A stretch of 64,000 nucleotides of DNA from JBEGHD01 sp049334165 (GTDB taxonomy: Bacteria; Bacteroidota; Bacteroidia; Flavobacteriales_D; Sanyastnellaceae), in NCBI GenBank assembly GCA_049334165.1, contig JBEGHD010000002.1; one strand, given 5' to 3'. Within the stretch, counting starts at the first letter, position 1. Every line of letters starts with the position of its first letter. The position numbers and the translations under genes were made by a program. Shown here in pieces: positions 8,106-16,880 of the stretch. A model generated the notes under the pieces. It was not told where the DNA came from, made no database searches, and saw nothing but the letters and a program-made list of their open reading frames with translations.

Positions 8106-8810
8106 TTAATTATTGTTAGTTACTAATTTTTTGAGGTCTTCGAAAAGCTTGTCTACATCTCTGGTAGACGTGCCATCGTAGTAGCCACGGATGTGGCCTT
8201 CTTCATCGATAAGTATAAAATTGTCTGTATGGATAAATCCACCTGGAGCTGTTTCAGCGGGCAATGCATTTACAAAGTATCCTTCTTCTGCCAAATAGTA
8301 GATGTCATCCTTATTTCCAGTGACAAAGTTCCAGTTTGAGAGATCAACACCCAGTTCTTCTGCATATGCTTTCAGTGTGTCGGGCCGATCGTTTTCGGGG
8401 TCCACAGTATGCGACAAAAACATCACCTCGCCCGACAGGCCAGCCTTCTTAATCTTGTCCTGAAGTCGAGCCATTTGCGAGCTCATGACGGGACAAATGC
8501 TCGGGCATGTAGAAAAGAAAAAGTCGGTGACGTAGATTTTTCCTTCGTAGTCTTTCTGAGAAACTCTTTGACTGTCCTGATTAATTAAACTCCACTTTGG
8601 AACGGTGTAAATCAAACTGTCTTCAATTTCCCCCGGTAGTGGATTTTGGGCATTCGGATCACCATGTGTACCGAAGTAGGGGAGTCTTTTGTTGTCAGAA
8701 GATTGTTCAGTGGAAGATTGATCGCTGTTTTGGGAAGTGCAGGAAGCCAATCCCAGTAACAACAGGAGTGAAAAGATCAGACTAATTTTCTCTGGCTTTT
8801 CTTTCTTCAT
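8106..8810 (-). CDS. SCO1/SenC copper chaperone lipoprotein
   Basis: SCO proteins deliver copper to the CuA site of cytochrome c oxidase. The 234-residue product has a lipoprotein signal (LLLLLGLASC, Cys 24), a thioredoxin-like fold, the copper ligands TCPSICP (Cys 102 and Cys 106) and the third ligand His 194 in GGFIHTDNFILID. It therefore keeps all three ligands, unlike the overlapping upstream paralogue. Its start overlaps that paralogue's end by 29 nt, which suggests translational coupling. Confidence 0.94.
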   Translation of the reverse strand: MKKEKPEKISLIFSLLLLLGLASCTSQNSDQSSTEQSSDNKRLPYFGTHGDPNAQNPLPGEIEDSLIYTVPKWSLINQDSQRVSQKDYEGKIYVTDFFFSTCPSICPVMSSQMARLQDKIKKAGLSGEVMFLSHTVDPENDRPDTLKAYAEELGVDLSNWNFVTGNKDDIYYLAEEGYFVNALPAETAPGGFIHTDNFILIDEEGHIRGYYDGTSTRDVDKLFEDLKKLVTNNN

Positions 8811-9456
8811 AAGCTTTGACGTCTATTTCTTTTTTGAGTAGTGCAATCGCTTCAGTAGCATCTTTCACTTCTTCCTCGGAATTGCCATTGAATTTGCCAC
8901 GAAGGTGACCGTTATTATCTACAAGCCACAAGGTCGAAGTGTTCTTGTAATCGTCAATCAGAAATCCGTTTTGAATGACATCTGCCACCTTTTCTTCTTC
9001 TCCGGTGAGAAACTTCCATTTTTCAGGAGCAGATTTTATCTCATCGAGGTAGCTCCTGAGCACTTTTGGCTTGTCGAAACTCGGCTCAGTAGAAAATACC
9101 ACAAGCTTAATGTCAGACTGATCGTTGTAAGTAAAGTTCAATCCAAGCAGTCGCTTCGTTATTTTCGAAATGTAGGGAGACGAAGTTGTGTAAAAAGCCG
9201 CGATCCAGACATCACCTTTCAGCGAGTCGGAGTGGAAAGAGTTGCCGTTTTCATCGGTTAGCTCAAACTCGGGAATGGTGTAAAACGCTGTTGAGTCCAT
9301 TTCCACAGCTTTTTCTGCTGGAATCTTACCGTCTTTTCCGTAATAAGGAAGGGTGGTGAAGTTGTGATCCATTTTGCTAAAAACAAGCAAAAAGGTCAGC
9401 GGAATCAGCAAAAGCATGCAGATTAGAATCACATACTTTCTCGCGTTTTTATTCAT
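8782..9456 (-). CDS. SCO-family protein lacking the copper ligands
   Basis: The 224-residue product has an N-terminal membrane anchor (about 7-27) and aligns along its length with the downstream SCO protein (LPYYGKDG vs LPYFGTHGD; AFYTIPEFELTDENG vs LIYTVPKWSLINQDS; WKFLTGEEE vs WNFVTGNKD; LRGKFNG vs IRGYYDG). At the copper site the TCPSICP motif is replaced by TTSSPYIS (about 90-97), and the IHTDN His motif by KNTST. It cannot bind copper in the SCO manner. It may be a structural partner of the intact SCO or have another role; the frame is intact, so it does not look like a decaying gene. Confidence 0.85.
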   Translation of the reverse strand: MNKNARKYVILICMLLLIPLTFLLVFSKMDHNFTTLPYYGKDGKIPAEKAVEMDSTAFYTIPEFELTDENGNSFHSDSLKGDVWIAAFYTTSSPYISKITKRLLGLNFTYNDQSDIKLVVFSTEPSFDKPKVLRSYLDEIKSAPEKWKFLTGEEEKVADVIQNGFLIDDYKNTSTLWLVDNNGHLRGKFNGNSEEEVKDATEAIALLKKEIDVKAYEERKAREN

Positions 9457-9462
9457 ATTCGA

Positions 9463-9840
9463 CTATCGGAAAAGATCTCTGATAGTTTCTGTGAAAATAC
9501 CTTCGGTGAGACCAATGAAAATTAGATAGATCGCAAAAATAGCGTAAGGTACTAGGATGATGTTACGCAAGTTTTTACGCTCATCACCCAGGTGCATAAA
9601 TGTCATCACAATGTAAGCTGCTTTCACCAACGTGAGAATGATGAAAGTAATTTTTATTGTTTCCCAGGTGAAAGTATCAGCACGTTTGAAGTAGATACCA
9701 AGTGCCACTTCAAATGCTGTGATCACAGTCAGGATCAAGGTCACCACCCAGATCTTTTTTCTGATTTTTTTACCCGCCTCTTCAGAGTGGTGGGCATCCA
9801 TCGAATATTGGTCGTTTACTATGAGGTCGTCTCTTTCCAT
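9463..9840 (-). CDS. Cytochrome c oxidase subunit IV (CyoD/COX4-prokaryotic)
   Basis: This 125-residue protein has three membrane segments (about 28-48, 58-78 and 91-111) and belongs to the prokaryotic subunit IV family, seen in KIWVVTLILTVITAFEVALG and FIILTLVKAAYIVMTFMHLGDE. It is an accessory, non-redox subunit of the haem-copper oxidase. The cytoplasmic N-terminus is hydrophilic. It lies between the second cox3 and the SCO-like gene in the minus-strand operon, 37 nt after cox3. Confidence 0.9.
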   Translation of the reverse strand: MERDDLIVNDQYSMDAHHSEEAGKKIRKKIWVVTLILTVITAFEVALGIYFKRADTFTWETIKITFIILTLVKAAYIVMTFMHLGDERKNLRNIILVPYAIFAIYLIFIGLTEGIFTETIRDLFR

Positions 9841-9877
9841 CTTTAAAAAGCCTTAAAGGGTTTGTTTTGTTGTTCGA

Positions 9878-10909
9878 TCAGATAAGGTAGAAGAAAGTGA
9901 AAACAAATACCCAAACCAAATCGACAAAGTGCCAATAAAGTCCAACTTTTTCTACCATTTCGTAGTGGCCTCTTCTTTTGAAAACACCTTTGAGCACCAT
10001 TAAGAAAACAATGATATTAATGACTACACCACTGAAAACGTGGAAACCATGGAATCCGGTGATGAAGAAAAAGAAGTTGGCATAGCTCTGTGGGCCGTAC
10101 TCATTTTCGTGCATGTTAGCACCAAATACAAATGAGTTTTCAACGCGATTGTTCCAAAGCTCGAGAGCTTCTGGTCCGTCCACGTGCATTTCGTTTTCAA
10201 CGTATTTGTTGATGATCAATTTGTCCGGAGCACCCAGTTCTTCCATTGTCATTGGGCCGTGCTCTTCTTCGGCAGCACCGTGACCATGTCCGTGACCACT
10301 ATCATGACTGCCGTGAATGCTTGCCTCAGTAGCGGTTTGGTTGCTGTGATGAACTACTTCGTAGAGTTCGTTTCCGTAATGGTGATCAAAATGTACGCGA
10401 TCTCCAGCCGATAGGGTGAGAGTCATCGCCTCTCCATCACGATCGGTTCCGGTAACTGTCATTTCCTGATTCACCTGAAATGCACCGCCACCACCGTGAA
10501 TGAAGTGACTCCACTCCCAGGCCTGAGAGCCGAGGAAGAAAAAACCTCCGATGATAGTCAGACCGAGCCATTTCAATACGCCTTTGTGGTCGTTTCTGTG
10601 GCCAGCTTCTACCGAAAGTACCATTGTTACTGAAGAAACGATAAGGATGAAAGTCATCATCGCAACGTATGCGAGCGGTAAGCTTGCATCGATTCCCGGG
10701 AAAGCGTTAAACGCTTGCTCCCCAATGGGCCAGGGTTCAGATTCTGCGTGGCGTGTTAGGCCGTAGGCTACCAGCAATCCGCTGAAAGTGAGGGCATCGG
10801 AAACCAGGAAAAACCACATCATCATTTTTCCATAACTCACACTAAAAGGTGAGCGGCCACCTCCCCAAAGGATAGACTTGTCAATTGGTTTAGTCGCTTC
10901 TCCAGACAT
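9878..10909 (-). CDS. Cytochrome c oxidase subunit III with His-rich insert
   Basis: The 343-residue product is a subunit III (CtaE/CyoC family): SVSYGKMMMWFFLVSDALTF at the start, AWEWSHFI in the middle, and FFFITGFHGFHVFSGV plus YWHFVDLVWVFVFTFFYLI at the end. Between AWEWSHFI (about 136) and SYANFFFF (about 275) there is a hydrophilic insertion of about 130 residues that includes the His/Gly/Asp run HGSHDSGHGHGHG. Ordinary subunit III is about 190-260 residues. The insertion lies in a soluble loop and could bind metal, by inference. Catalytic subunits I and II are not in the window. Confidence 0.92.
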   Translation of the reverse strand: MSGEATKPIDKSILWGGGRSPFSVSYGKMMMWFFLVSDALTFSGLLVAYGLTRHAESEPWPIGEQAFNAFPGIDASLPLAYVAMMTFILIVSSVTMVLSVEAGHRNDHKGVLKWLGLTIIGGFFFLGSQAWEWSHFIHGGGGAFQVNQEMTVTGTDRDGEAMTLTLSAGDRVHFDHHYGNELYEVVHHSNQTATEASIHGSHDSGHGHGHGAAEEEHGPMTMEELGAPDKLIINKYVENEMHVDGPEALELWNNRVENSFVFGANMHENEYGPQSYANFFFFITGFHGFHVFSGVVINIIVFLMVLKGVFKRRGHYEMVEKVGLYWHFVDLVWVFVFTFFYLI

Positions 10910-10933
10910 AAGCTTTAAAAATTTGCTGCAATA

Positions 10934-11695
10934 TTAATGAATAAAGAATATAAACACGAACAAATAAAGCCACAAAATCCCCAGGAAATGCCAGTACATT
11001 CCGTTCGTGTAGAGGCTTATCGTATTCTTGCTGTTAAATTGTCCTTTGACCGATCGCACCGTGTTCACCACCAGGTAAATAAGTCCCAGAAGAAGGTGAA
11101 AGACGTGAGCTAGAGTCAAGATATAAATGTAGTTACCAGCTGTGTTTGCTTGTTCGTTTACCTTGTTGGTTATGGGCTCTGCCAATACTTTATCGGATGG
11201 CATGTAGTATTCGCCATCGTCATAAAGTAGCTTTTCGCCACCATAAGTGATGTAGTAGCTTTCATTGTAAGTCCCTTCCATGTATTCAATTCGTGCTCCG
11301 GCAATGTGAATTCCCTGATCCATTAAAGTGCCAAACCCAGAAAATTGACTGATGGTGAAAGCCACACCCAAAATAAATGTGGCAATCAGGTAAATGGTCG
11401 TGTTTTTTTGATCGTCTCTTTTTGCGGCCCTCAGCGCCAGATAAATCGTGAGGCTTGAGAAAACTATGATCACATTGCTAACCCAAAATGCTGTAGGGAT
11501 ATTGATGTGGACCCAAAACTGTCCCCAATAATTGAAGATGTAGGCACTGGTGAATGCCGCAAAGATCATTACAATTGAAAAGATGATGAAGTACATCAAC
11601 ATCTTTTTGGTTCGAACTTTTACTGCCGGATCGTAATCTTCGTAAACGTCTTTTTTAGGCGCTTTTTCTTCGGCTGTTGCTTGTGCTTTGTTCAT
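10934..11695 (-). CDS. Cytochrome c oxidase subunit III (second copy)
   Basis: This 253-residue subunit III homologue has five membrane segments: KKMLMYFIIFSIVMIFAAFT, FWVSNVIIVFSSLTIYLALR, YLIATFILGVAFTISQFSGF, AGNYIYILTLAHVFHLLLGL and YWHFLGILWLYLFVFIFFIH. A soluble loop of about 60 residues replaces part of the usual structure. It diverges from the downstream cox3 and the two presumably serve the same oxidase, an arrangement common in Bacteroidota. The N-terminus is charged and cytoplasmic. The gap to cyoE is 3 nt. Confidence 0.9.
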   Translation of the reverse strand: MNKAQATAEEKAPKKDVYEDYDPAVKVRTKKMLMYFIIFSIVMIFAAFTSAYIFNYWGQFWVHINIPTAFWVSNVIIVFSSLTIYLALRAAKRDDQKNTTIYLIATFILGVAFTISQFSGFGTLMDQGIHIAGARIEYMEGTYNESYYITYGGEKLLYDDGEYYMPSDKVLAEPITNKVNEQANTAGNYIYILTLAHVFHLLLGLIYLVVNTVRSVKGQFNSKNTISLYTNGMYWHFLGILWLYLFVFIFFIH

Positions 11696-11698
11696 GGA

Positions 11699-12604
11699 TT
11701 AAAGTTTGTCGATCACATAAATGATTTGAACAATGGGAAGGTAGAAGAAAGATGCAAACATCAATTTCTTTGCATCCTGAACAGCACAGGTTCGGTAAAG
11801 TTTGAAGGCTTGATAAATAAAAAGTAAGGTACATACCACAACGGTAACCATGGCGATGTTTCCTACCATTGGATCACCTTGAGGGAATGCCCATGGTAAA
11901 AGGCCAACGGGCAATAAGAATAGTGAGTAAAGAAGGATTTGAAAAGCGCTTCTTTTCGATCGTCCTTCTTTAAATGGAAGAAGCTTGTAGTTCACCTTGG
12001 CGTAGTCTTTTTCTGCCACCCAGGCAATGGCCCAAAAGTGAGGGAACTGCCACATAAACTGCACGGCAAAAAGGATTCCCGGCTCAAGGCCAAAAGTTCC
12101 AGATCCCGCAACGTAACCCAACATCGGAGGGACGGCTCCAGGGAAAGCTCCCGCAAAAACAGCCAAAGATGTGTGCTGCTTCATAGGTGTGTAGACGAAT
12201 ACGTAAACAAAAAGTGAAAGTGCTCCGAGCACGCCACTCAATGGGTTTAAGAAGTACCAGAGAATGGCGATTCCAGCTATCCCGGCAATTGTCCCGTAGA
12301 CTAATGCTTCCACTACGCTCATTCTTCCGGCAGGAAGCGGGCGATTGGAAGTTCTGTCCATCAAACGGTCGTTGTCTTTTTCCCAAACCTGATTGAAACT
12401 GTTGGAGGCGCCAGTTAGCAAAACTCCACCAAGACACAACAAGATGAGAGAAGTCCAGTGTACTTGAGGAACAGCCATCAGATATCCCAAAGCGGCAGAA
12501 ATGACCACTAAAACCGTAAGGCGCAGTTTGAAAAGCATGGCAATGTCTTTCACCTTGCTACTGCTTGCAGAACGGTCTTGTACAATTGTTTCAGTTGTCT
12601 TCAA
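11699..12604 (-). CDS. cyoE: Protohaem IX farnesyltransferase (haem O synthase)
   Basis: The enzyme attaches a farnesyl group to haem B to make haem O, the precursor of haem A for terminal oxidases. The 301-residue membrane protein of the UbiA superfamily has the two Asp-rich motifs: NQVWEKDNDRLMDRTSNRPLPAG (about 71-93) and the second around HFWAIAWVAEKDYAKVNYKLLP (about 189-210). Start: no ATG precedes the conserved KDIAMLFKLRLTVL segment, so TTG at 12604 is proposed. It is the first gene of the cox operon, with a TATTTTTG box 30 nt upstream. Confidence 0.93.
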   Translation of the reverse strand: MKTTETIVQDRSASSSKVKDIAMLFKLRLTVLVVISAALGYLMAVPQVHWTSLILLCLGGVLLTGASNSFNQVWEKDNDRLMDRTSNRPLPAGRMSVVEALVYGTIAGIAGIAILWYFLNPLSGVLGALSLFVYVFVYTPMKQHTSLAVFAGAFPGAVPPMLGYVAGSGTFGLEPGILFAVQFMWQFPHFWAIAWVAEKDYAKVNYKLLPFKEGRSKRSAFQILLYSLFLLPVGLLPWAFPQGDPMVGNIAMVTVVVCTLLFIYQAFKLYRTCAVQDAKKLMFASFFYLPIVQIIYVIDKL

Positions 12605-12633
12605 TCCGAAAAATTTCTTGATAAAAACCGGTG

Positions 12634-12641
12634 CAAAAATA
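12634..12641 (-). promoter_or_regulatory. -7 box of the cyoE-cox operon
   Basis: The minus strand reads TATTTTTG, an exact TAnnTTTG match, upstream of cyoE. It would drive all eight genes down to 7272. Confidence 0.5.
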
Positions 12642-12699
12642 AGTGATTTATCCCGTCTTTCGGGATTGCATTAGCTTAAAATCCTTCTAAATTGAGGAG

Positions 12700-14196
12700 C
12701 TAAAAATCCGAAATCGGAGGTGTCACATTGATCTTAACACCAATGAGTGCAAAATGATTAACATCTCGCAGATCGTCTGTCACTTGCACCCGCCACATGT
12801 GACTGAGAAATACTCTGGCTTTGGAATTCCCCACTTTTCTCTCAATGGTGAGCTTATTGAGTAAAACTTCGTTAAGCTGACCCTGGCCAATCTCATTACC
12901 ATACTGCATAGCGGGATTGGTATAGGAGCGAAAAATGTCTCCACCGAAATTTTGTCCATCCACGTCCCGGCCAAAAATGGCCCAGTTGAATTGCTCTTCG
13001 AAGTGCCAGTCTGAGCTTTCGTATTCCAGAATGTTTATCCATTCAAAGAAGTTGGTTCCCAGAGGATGAGCCAATGACTGACCGAGGTGCGTGTAGCTCT
13101 GAATAGGACTTCCGTGAGTGTAGGTAAATGGCCTTGCTACGTTCACCTCAGAGCGAAAACTGTAGCCATTTGGGTTGGAAGGTGTTAAGAAAACACCAAG
13201 CTGACCCGCAAATTTATTTCCCCACCAGCCGTTGCGATCCATCACTTCGCGGAGCAAAAATTCATCGACAACGAGTTGGCCGTAAAGCGAAACAGTTTGA
13301 ATTGCCTGCCACTCAAATCCAAGTCCGAGCAGCACGTTATCTGCTGAACCCTGGTAGTATTCTACCGGGCGGTAAAAAATCACTGGGTTGATGTAGTTGA
13401 ACTCAAAATTTCTCGTGGACATGGAGTCCGTGGCTTGCCACACTACACTTTCAAAGAGGGTGAAATTGAGTTTTGGAGTTGCCTGAAAGCTTAAGGCGTG
13501 AGATGCGGTGTACTTGGCTCTGGTGTCGCCCAGCAGCTTGTCTTCAGTGAAGTTCTGCAATCGAGAGTAGAGGTTGGTTAGCTGAAGTTTCCACACGCGC
13601 GTATTGATCTTGAAATAAGGGTAAGGCGAGGTGAGGTCACTCAGGATGAGAGACCGATGTCCGCTTCCCCAAAAGTTTTTTCCGTTTCCGAGCTCGAAGC
13701 TGAAGTGCTCAGTTGGTGAGTACTTCACACTCCCCATAAACTGGTTGCCAAAGGTCATTTCTGACTTGCTTCTGTTAGGTCCGATTCCCGGAAAGATGTT
13801 TCGGCTTTCAGCGTAATTCTCAAAGTAATTTGGGAAAAGAGCAAACCCGGCAATGTAAGAAGCGCGAACTGACCACTGTGGGTTGAACTGATTGTAGTAT
13901 TCCACTCCAGCCAGGTTTATTGCTGGAATTCTCTGTTCCGGATCAATCTGATAACCTCCGCTTAAGTAGGCCAATGGGCGTAACTTGCTGTTTTTCCCAT
14001 TCTCCAACCGAGTATTGTAATGCTGGCTTTCAACTGGTTTGTAAGAGTGTTGAACATAAGGCTGAATGGCATCGTGCGAATCAAATGTTTGAAGCTCTTC
14101 CGTGGTTCTGGAGTAGGGCCAATCGAGTTGTTGTCCCCAGCTTTTTGATACTGAGAAAAAGGAGAGAATTGCTACGATGAGCGAAATACGATTCAT
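12700..14196 (-). CDS. Wzi-like capsule assembly protein (copy 1)
   Basis: The 498-residue product has a signal peptide (to SWGQQ, about 22) and a beta-barrel-like pattern of alternating residues. The segment LGNGKNFWGSGHRSLILSD (about 169-187) matches the Wzi family, outer-membrane proteins that hold capsular polysaccharide at the cell surface. It is a paralogue of the protein at 15336-16874. Its ATG overlaps the stop of the WecA/TagO-like gene (ATGA), so the two are translationally coupled and are likely to act on the same polymer. Confidence 0.87.
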   Translation of the reverse strand: MNRISLIVAILSFFSVSKSWGQQLDWPYSRTTEELQTFDSHDAIQPYVQHSYKPVESQHYNTRLENGKNSKLRPLAYLSGGYQIDPEQRIPAINLAGVEYYNQFNPQWSVRASYIAGFALFPNYFENYAESRNIFPGIGPNRSKSEMTFGNQFMGSVKYSPTEHFSFELGNGKNFWGSGHRSLILSDLTSPYPYFKINTRVWKLQLTNLYSRLQNFTEDKLLGDTRAKYTASHALSFQATPKLNFTLFESVVWQATDSMSTRNFEFNYINPVIFYRPVEYYQGSADNVLLGLGFEWQAIQTVSLYGQLVVDEFLLREVMDRNGWWGNKFAGQLGVFLTPSNPNGYSFRSEVNVARPFTYTHGSPIQSYTHLGQSLAHPLGTNFFEWINILEYESSDWHFEEQFNWAIFGRDVDGQNFGGDIFRSYTNPAMQYGNEIGQGQLNEVLLNKLTIERKVGNSKARVFLSHMWRVQVTDDLRDVNHFALIGVKINVTPPISDF

Positions 14197-15308
14197 TTTT
14201 GCTCAGAGGCTTTTTTCCTGATTCTGCGCTTGGCTCGCCTTGTGAAGATAAAAATTAACTGAGCAATAATCACTGCAACACCGCCAACAACCAGAAACGA
14301 AATATTTGGCGAATTGGGTGGCATAAAGAACGGAAGGGCAATCAAAACGATCGAAAAGAGGTAAAGGATGTAGACGACCTTCCGATGGTTCAGGCCAGCA
14401 GAGTGCAGCTGGTGGTGAATGTGATTTCTATCGGCCGAAAATGGCGAGCGGCCGCGCAAGGTACGAACGATGAAAACCCGCAACGTATCCAAAAGTGGGT
14501 AGCCCAAAATAGCCATTGCCAGAACTGGCCTCGAGATCCCTTTGAAAGTGGCAGGCAGGTGGCTGATGTCGAGTTCTATGCTTTTTACCGCCAGCACGTA
14601 GAGCACAATTCCGATGGTGAGTGAGCCCGAATCGCCCATGAAAATTTTGGCCGGACTGAAGTTGAAAAACAAAAATGCCAGCAGCGATCCTCCGAGAGCT
14701 ACGGCCAAAAGTGAAAGCGGCAAGTCACCGGCTTGCTGAAACCAGTAGGCGAAAGCCATGCAGCTGATGAAGCCTAGCCCAGATGCCAGTCCGTCAATTC
14801 CATCAATGAGGTTAATCGCATTCACAATCACGATGTAGACGAAAATCGAAAACATGATACTCGCCCACATAGGGATTTCGTAGACATTGAAAATGCCGTG
14901 AAGTCCTGTGATACGGATGTCGGCCATCAACACCAAAATAAACCCAACGAGCAGGTGAGTCATCAGTTTTTTAGATGGGCTAACACCAATGATGTCATCT
15001 TTGAGCCCGAGGAAAAAGAGCACAAACATGGAGGCTACTAAAAACTTAAACTCCTGAAGTGCAGAAAGAACGTTGTAATTGACACCGAGCTGCTCATCGC
15101 CTTGTGAGGGAAACCACATGGAGTAGGCAAAGATGGTTCCGGCAAAAATCATGATTCCGCCAATGGTCGGGATGCTTCTGTGGTGCAGCTTTCTGTCGTC
15201 CGATGGTTCGTCAACGAGGTGCTTGAGCTTAGCCACTTTTATGAGTGATGGCGTGGCGAACAAAACCAGAAAAAAAGCCGAGAAAAAACCTAATGCTAAC
15301 ACCTCCAC
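14193..15308 (-). CDS. Undecaprenyl-phosphate GlcNAc-1-phosphate transferase (WecA/TagO/RfbT family)
   Basis: Members transfer a HexNAc-1-phosphate from UDP-sugar to undecaprenyl phosphate, the first step of a surface polysaccharide repeat unit. The 371-residue protein has about ten or eleven membrane segments and the family motifs DEPSDDRKLHHRSIPTIGG (about 33-51), NAINLIDGIDGLASG (about 163-177), FMGDSGSLTIG (about 223-233) and the cytoplasmic HxH-type loop SADRNHIHHQLHSAGL. The start codon is GTG at 15308; no ATG precedes the first helix. A TACTTTTG box lies 19 nt upstream inside the gap after the second wzi. Confidence 0.93.
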   Translation of the reverse strand: MEVLALGFFSAFFLVLFATPSLIKVAKLKHLVDEPSDDRKLHHRSIPTIGGIMIFAGTIFAYSMWFPSQGDEQLGVNYNVLSALQEFKFLVASMFVLFFLGLKDDIIGVSPSKKLMTHLLVGFILVLMADIRITGLHGIFNVYEIPMWASIMFSIFVYIVIVNAINLIDGIDGLASGLGFISCMAFAYWFQQAGDLPLSLLAVALGGSLLAFLFFNFSPAKIFMGDSGSLTIGIVLYVLAVKSIELDISHLPATFKGISRPVLAMAILGYPLLDTLRVFIVRTLRGRSPFSADRNHIHHQLHSAGLNHRKVVYILYLFSIVLIALPFFMPPNSPNISFLVVGGVAVIIAQLIFIFTRRAKRRIRKKASEQK

Positions 15309-15327
15309 AGTCAGAAATTTTGGTGGT

Positions 15328-15335
15328 CAAAAGTA
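15328..15335 (-). promoter_or_regulatory. -7 box of the WecA/TagO-like gene
   Basis: The minus strand reads TACTTTTG, an exact TAnnTTTG match directly after the stop codon of the upstream wzi-like gene. It gives a leader of about 14 nt before the GTG. Confidence 0.45.
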
Positions 15336-16874
15336 TTAAAAATCATAGTACAAGTTTTGCAGACTTGTACCGATTCTCAAGTAAAACCAATGAGTTTTGC
15401 TTTCACTTACGGAAAAATTCTGCATTCGGTCTAAATAGCCAGCCGACACGGTGAGGTTGGTAGATGGATTCACGATGTATCCCAGTTGGTAGTCCTGAAC
15501 CAGCGTACCTCTTTCGGTGGAAGGAAAGAGAAAAGAGTCGCCTTCAATGTTAGGTCTGATTAGGTTCACTTTTGCTTTCGCAAAAAGTCGATTCCACCGA
15601 TAATTGGCGATCATCACAGCTTCTCTTCTCGAAAATTCGGGCGTGAAGTCCAGCCATTGACCTTGCTGGGTGAACCTTTCCTGGTTTGGGGGCGATCCAA
15701 TTTGGTAGCCTCTACCTGTTTCGTTGTATTCGATTTGAAAATAAAAGTTTGGAGTGAAAATGTCGTAGAACTTCATTCCGGTTTGCACGGCATAGCGCTG
15801 TTCGCCAAACTCATCGACAGCTAACTGGCCGTAAACGTGAAATTGGCGAGTAACTTTCAAATTGACATTCAGGCCGAGCTTGCTGTTGTTCAGATCGTCC
15901 ATTCCCAAAATTGCCGAGTTGACCCCGATCACCGGAATCACCGATTGCCAGTGGAAGGGTTGAGTACCTTCATCGAAATCATATCTGTTCCAGATCACAC
16001 TTTCAAAAAGTCCGATTTCAAGATTTGAAGTTGCCAAAAAACTCAGGTAATAAATGCTGGCGTCTTTGCCCACAAAGAGCGCTTCGGGCAGTTCTGTGGA
16101 CGGCTGGCGTAGCAAGCTTTCGAGTTGAGCGTACATGAAGCTGTACTGGATTTTATCTTTCCACAGCCAGGTTGTTGCTTTTAAGAAGGGATAGCCAAAA
16201 GCATTGTCAGAAAGTAAAACAGAGCGATAACCGTGTCCGATGAAGTGCTTGCCGTGACCGAGTTGAAAATTCAATTTGTCGTTTGGCGAAAAGCTCACAT
16301 TTGCATAGGCGTAGCCAAAATCGTAGCCAACTTCATCAAAGATCTTAAACCGTCCTTCACCCGGCACCACCTGGTTTTGGTCAGCGAAGTTTTTGATGTA
16401 CAGTGGGAAGAACTTTTGATTCTCATAGAATAGCGATTCGAATGAGACTTTCTTGTTTTTGCCAATGTCGCCTCTCACCCAAAATCCACGGGTGTTTTCA
16501 TACAATGTTACTGTGTCCTGATAGTCGGAGTTGTCGGCAAAGTCGTAACCGTACTGAAAGTTGAAAAGTGGGTCTACAGTGAGATGAAAATTTTCTTCAT
16601 CTACCACGAGCAGGTGTTCGCTAAAGATTTTGGCTGCCACTCTAGATTTGTACTCCACACTGTCTTCTTCGTAAGGTATCACGTTGGTGAGGTCGAAGCG
16701 ACTTTCCAGAAGTGGCTTCATGCCAAGGTGCACAGCGCTGTCTGGCGAAGAAACGCTGCGTTCAACCTCGAGACTCATGGAGCGATTTAGAGGTAGCGAT
16801 TTTTGCTGCCCGAAAAGCAGTGCCGGAAAGACGAGTAGAAAAAATAGGGTGATATGAAAAATCGCTGATCGCAT
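15336..16874 (-). CDS. Wzi-like capsule assembly protein (copy 2)
   Basis: This 512-residue outer-membrane protein has a signal peptide (MRSAIFHITLFFLLVFPALLFGQQ) and the Wzi segment LGHGKHFIGHGYRSVLLSD, which is colinear with that of copy 1. The remainder is a long series of barrel-like beta strands ending in YLRIGTSLQNLYYDF with a terminal aromatic residue, typical of outer-membrane barrels. It starts 7 nt after the stop of fcl and is probably transcribed with it. A role in export or retention of a fucose-containing polymer is inferred from this neighbour. Confidence 0.86.
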   Translation of the reverse strand: MRSAIFHITLFFLLVFPALLFGQQKSLPLNRSMSLEVERSVSSPDSAVHLGMKPLLESRFDLTNVIPYEEDSVEYKSRVAAKIFSEHLLVVDEENFHLTVDPLFNFQYGYDFADNSDYQDTVTLYENTRGFWVRGDIGKNKKVSFESLFYENQKFFPLYIKNFADQNQVVPGEGRFKIFDEVGYDFGYAYANVSFSPNDKLNFQLGHGKHFIGHGYRSVLLSDNAFGYPFLKATTWLWKDKIQYSFMYAQLESLLRQPSTELPEALFVGKDASIYYLSFLATSNLEIGLFESVIWNRYDFDEGTQPFHWQSVIPVIGVNSAILGMDDLNNSKLGLNVNLKVTRQFHVYGQLAVDEFGEQRYAVQTGMKFYDIFTPNFYFQIEYNETGRGYQIGSPPNQERFTQQGQWLDFTPEFSRREAVMIANYRWNRLFAKAKVNLIRPNIEGDSFLFPSTERGTLVQDYQLGYIVNPSTNLTVSAGYLDRMQNFSVSESKTHWFYLRIGTSLQNLYYDF

Positions 16875-16880
16875 TGGCAG

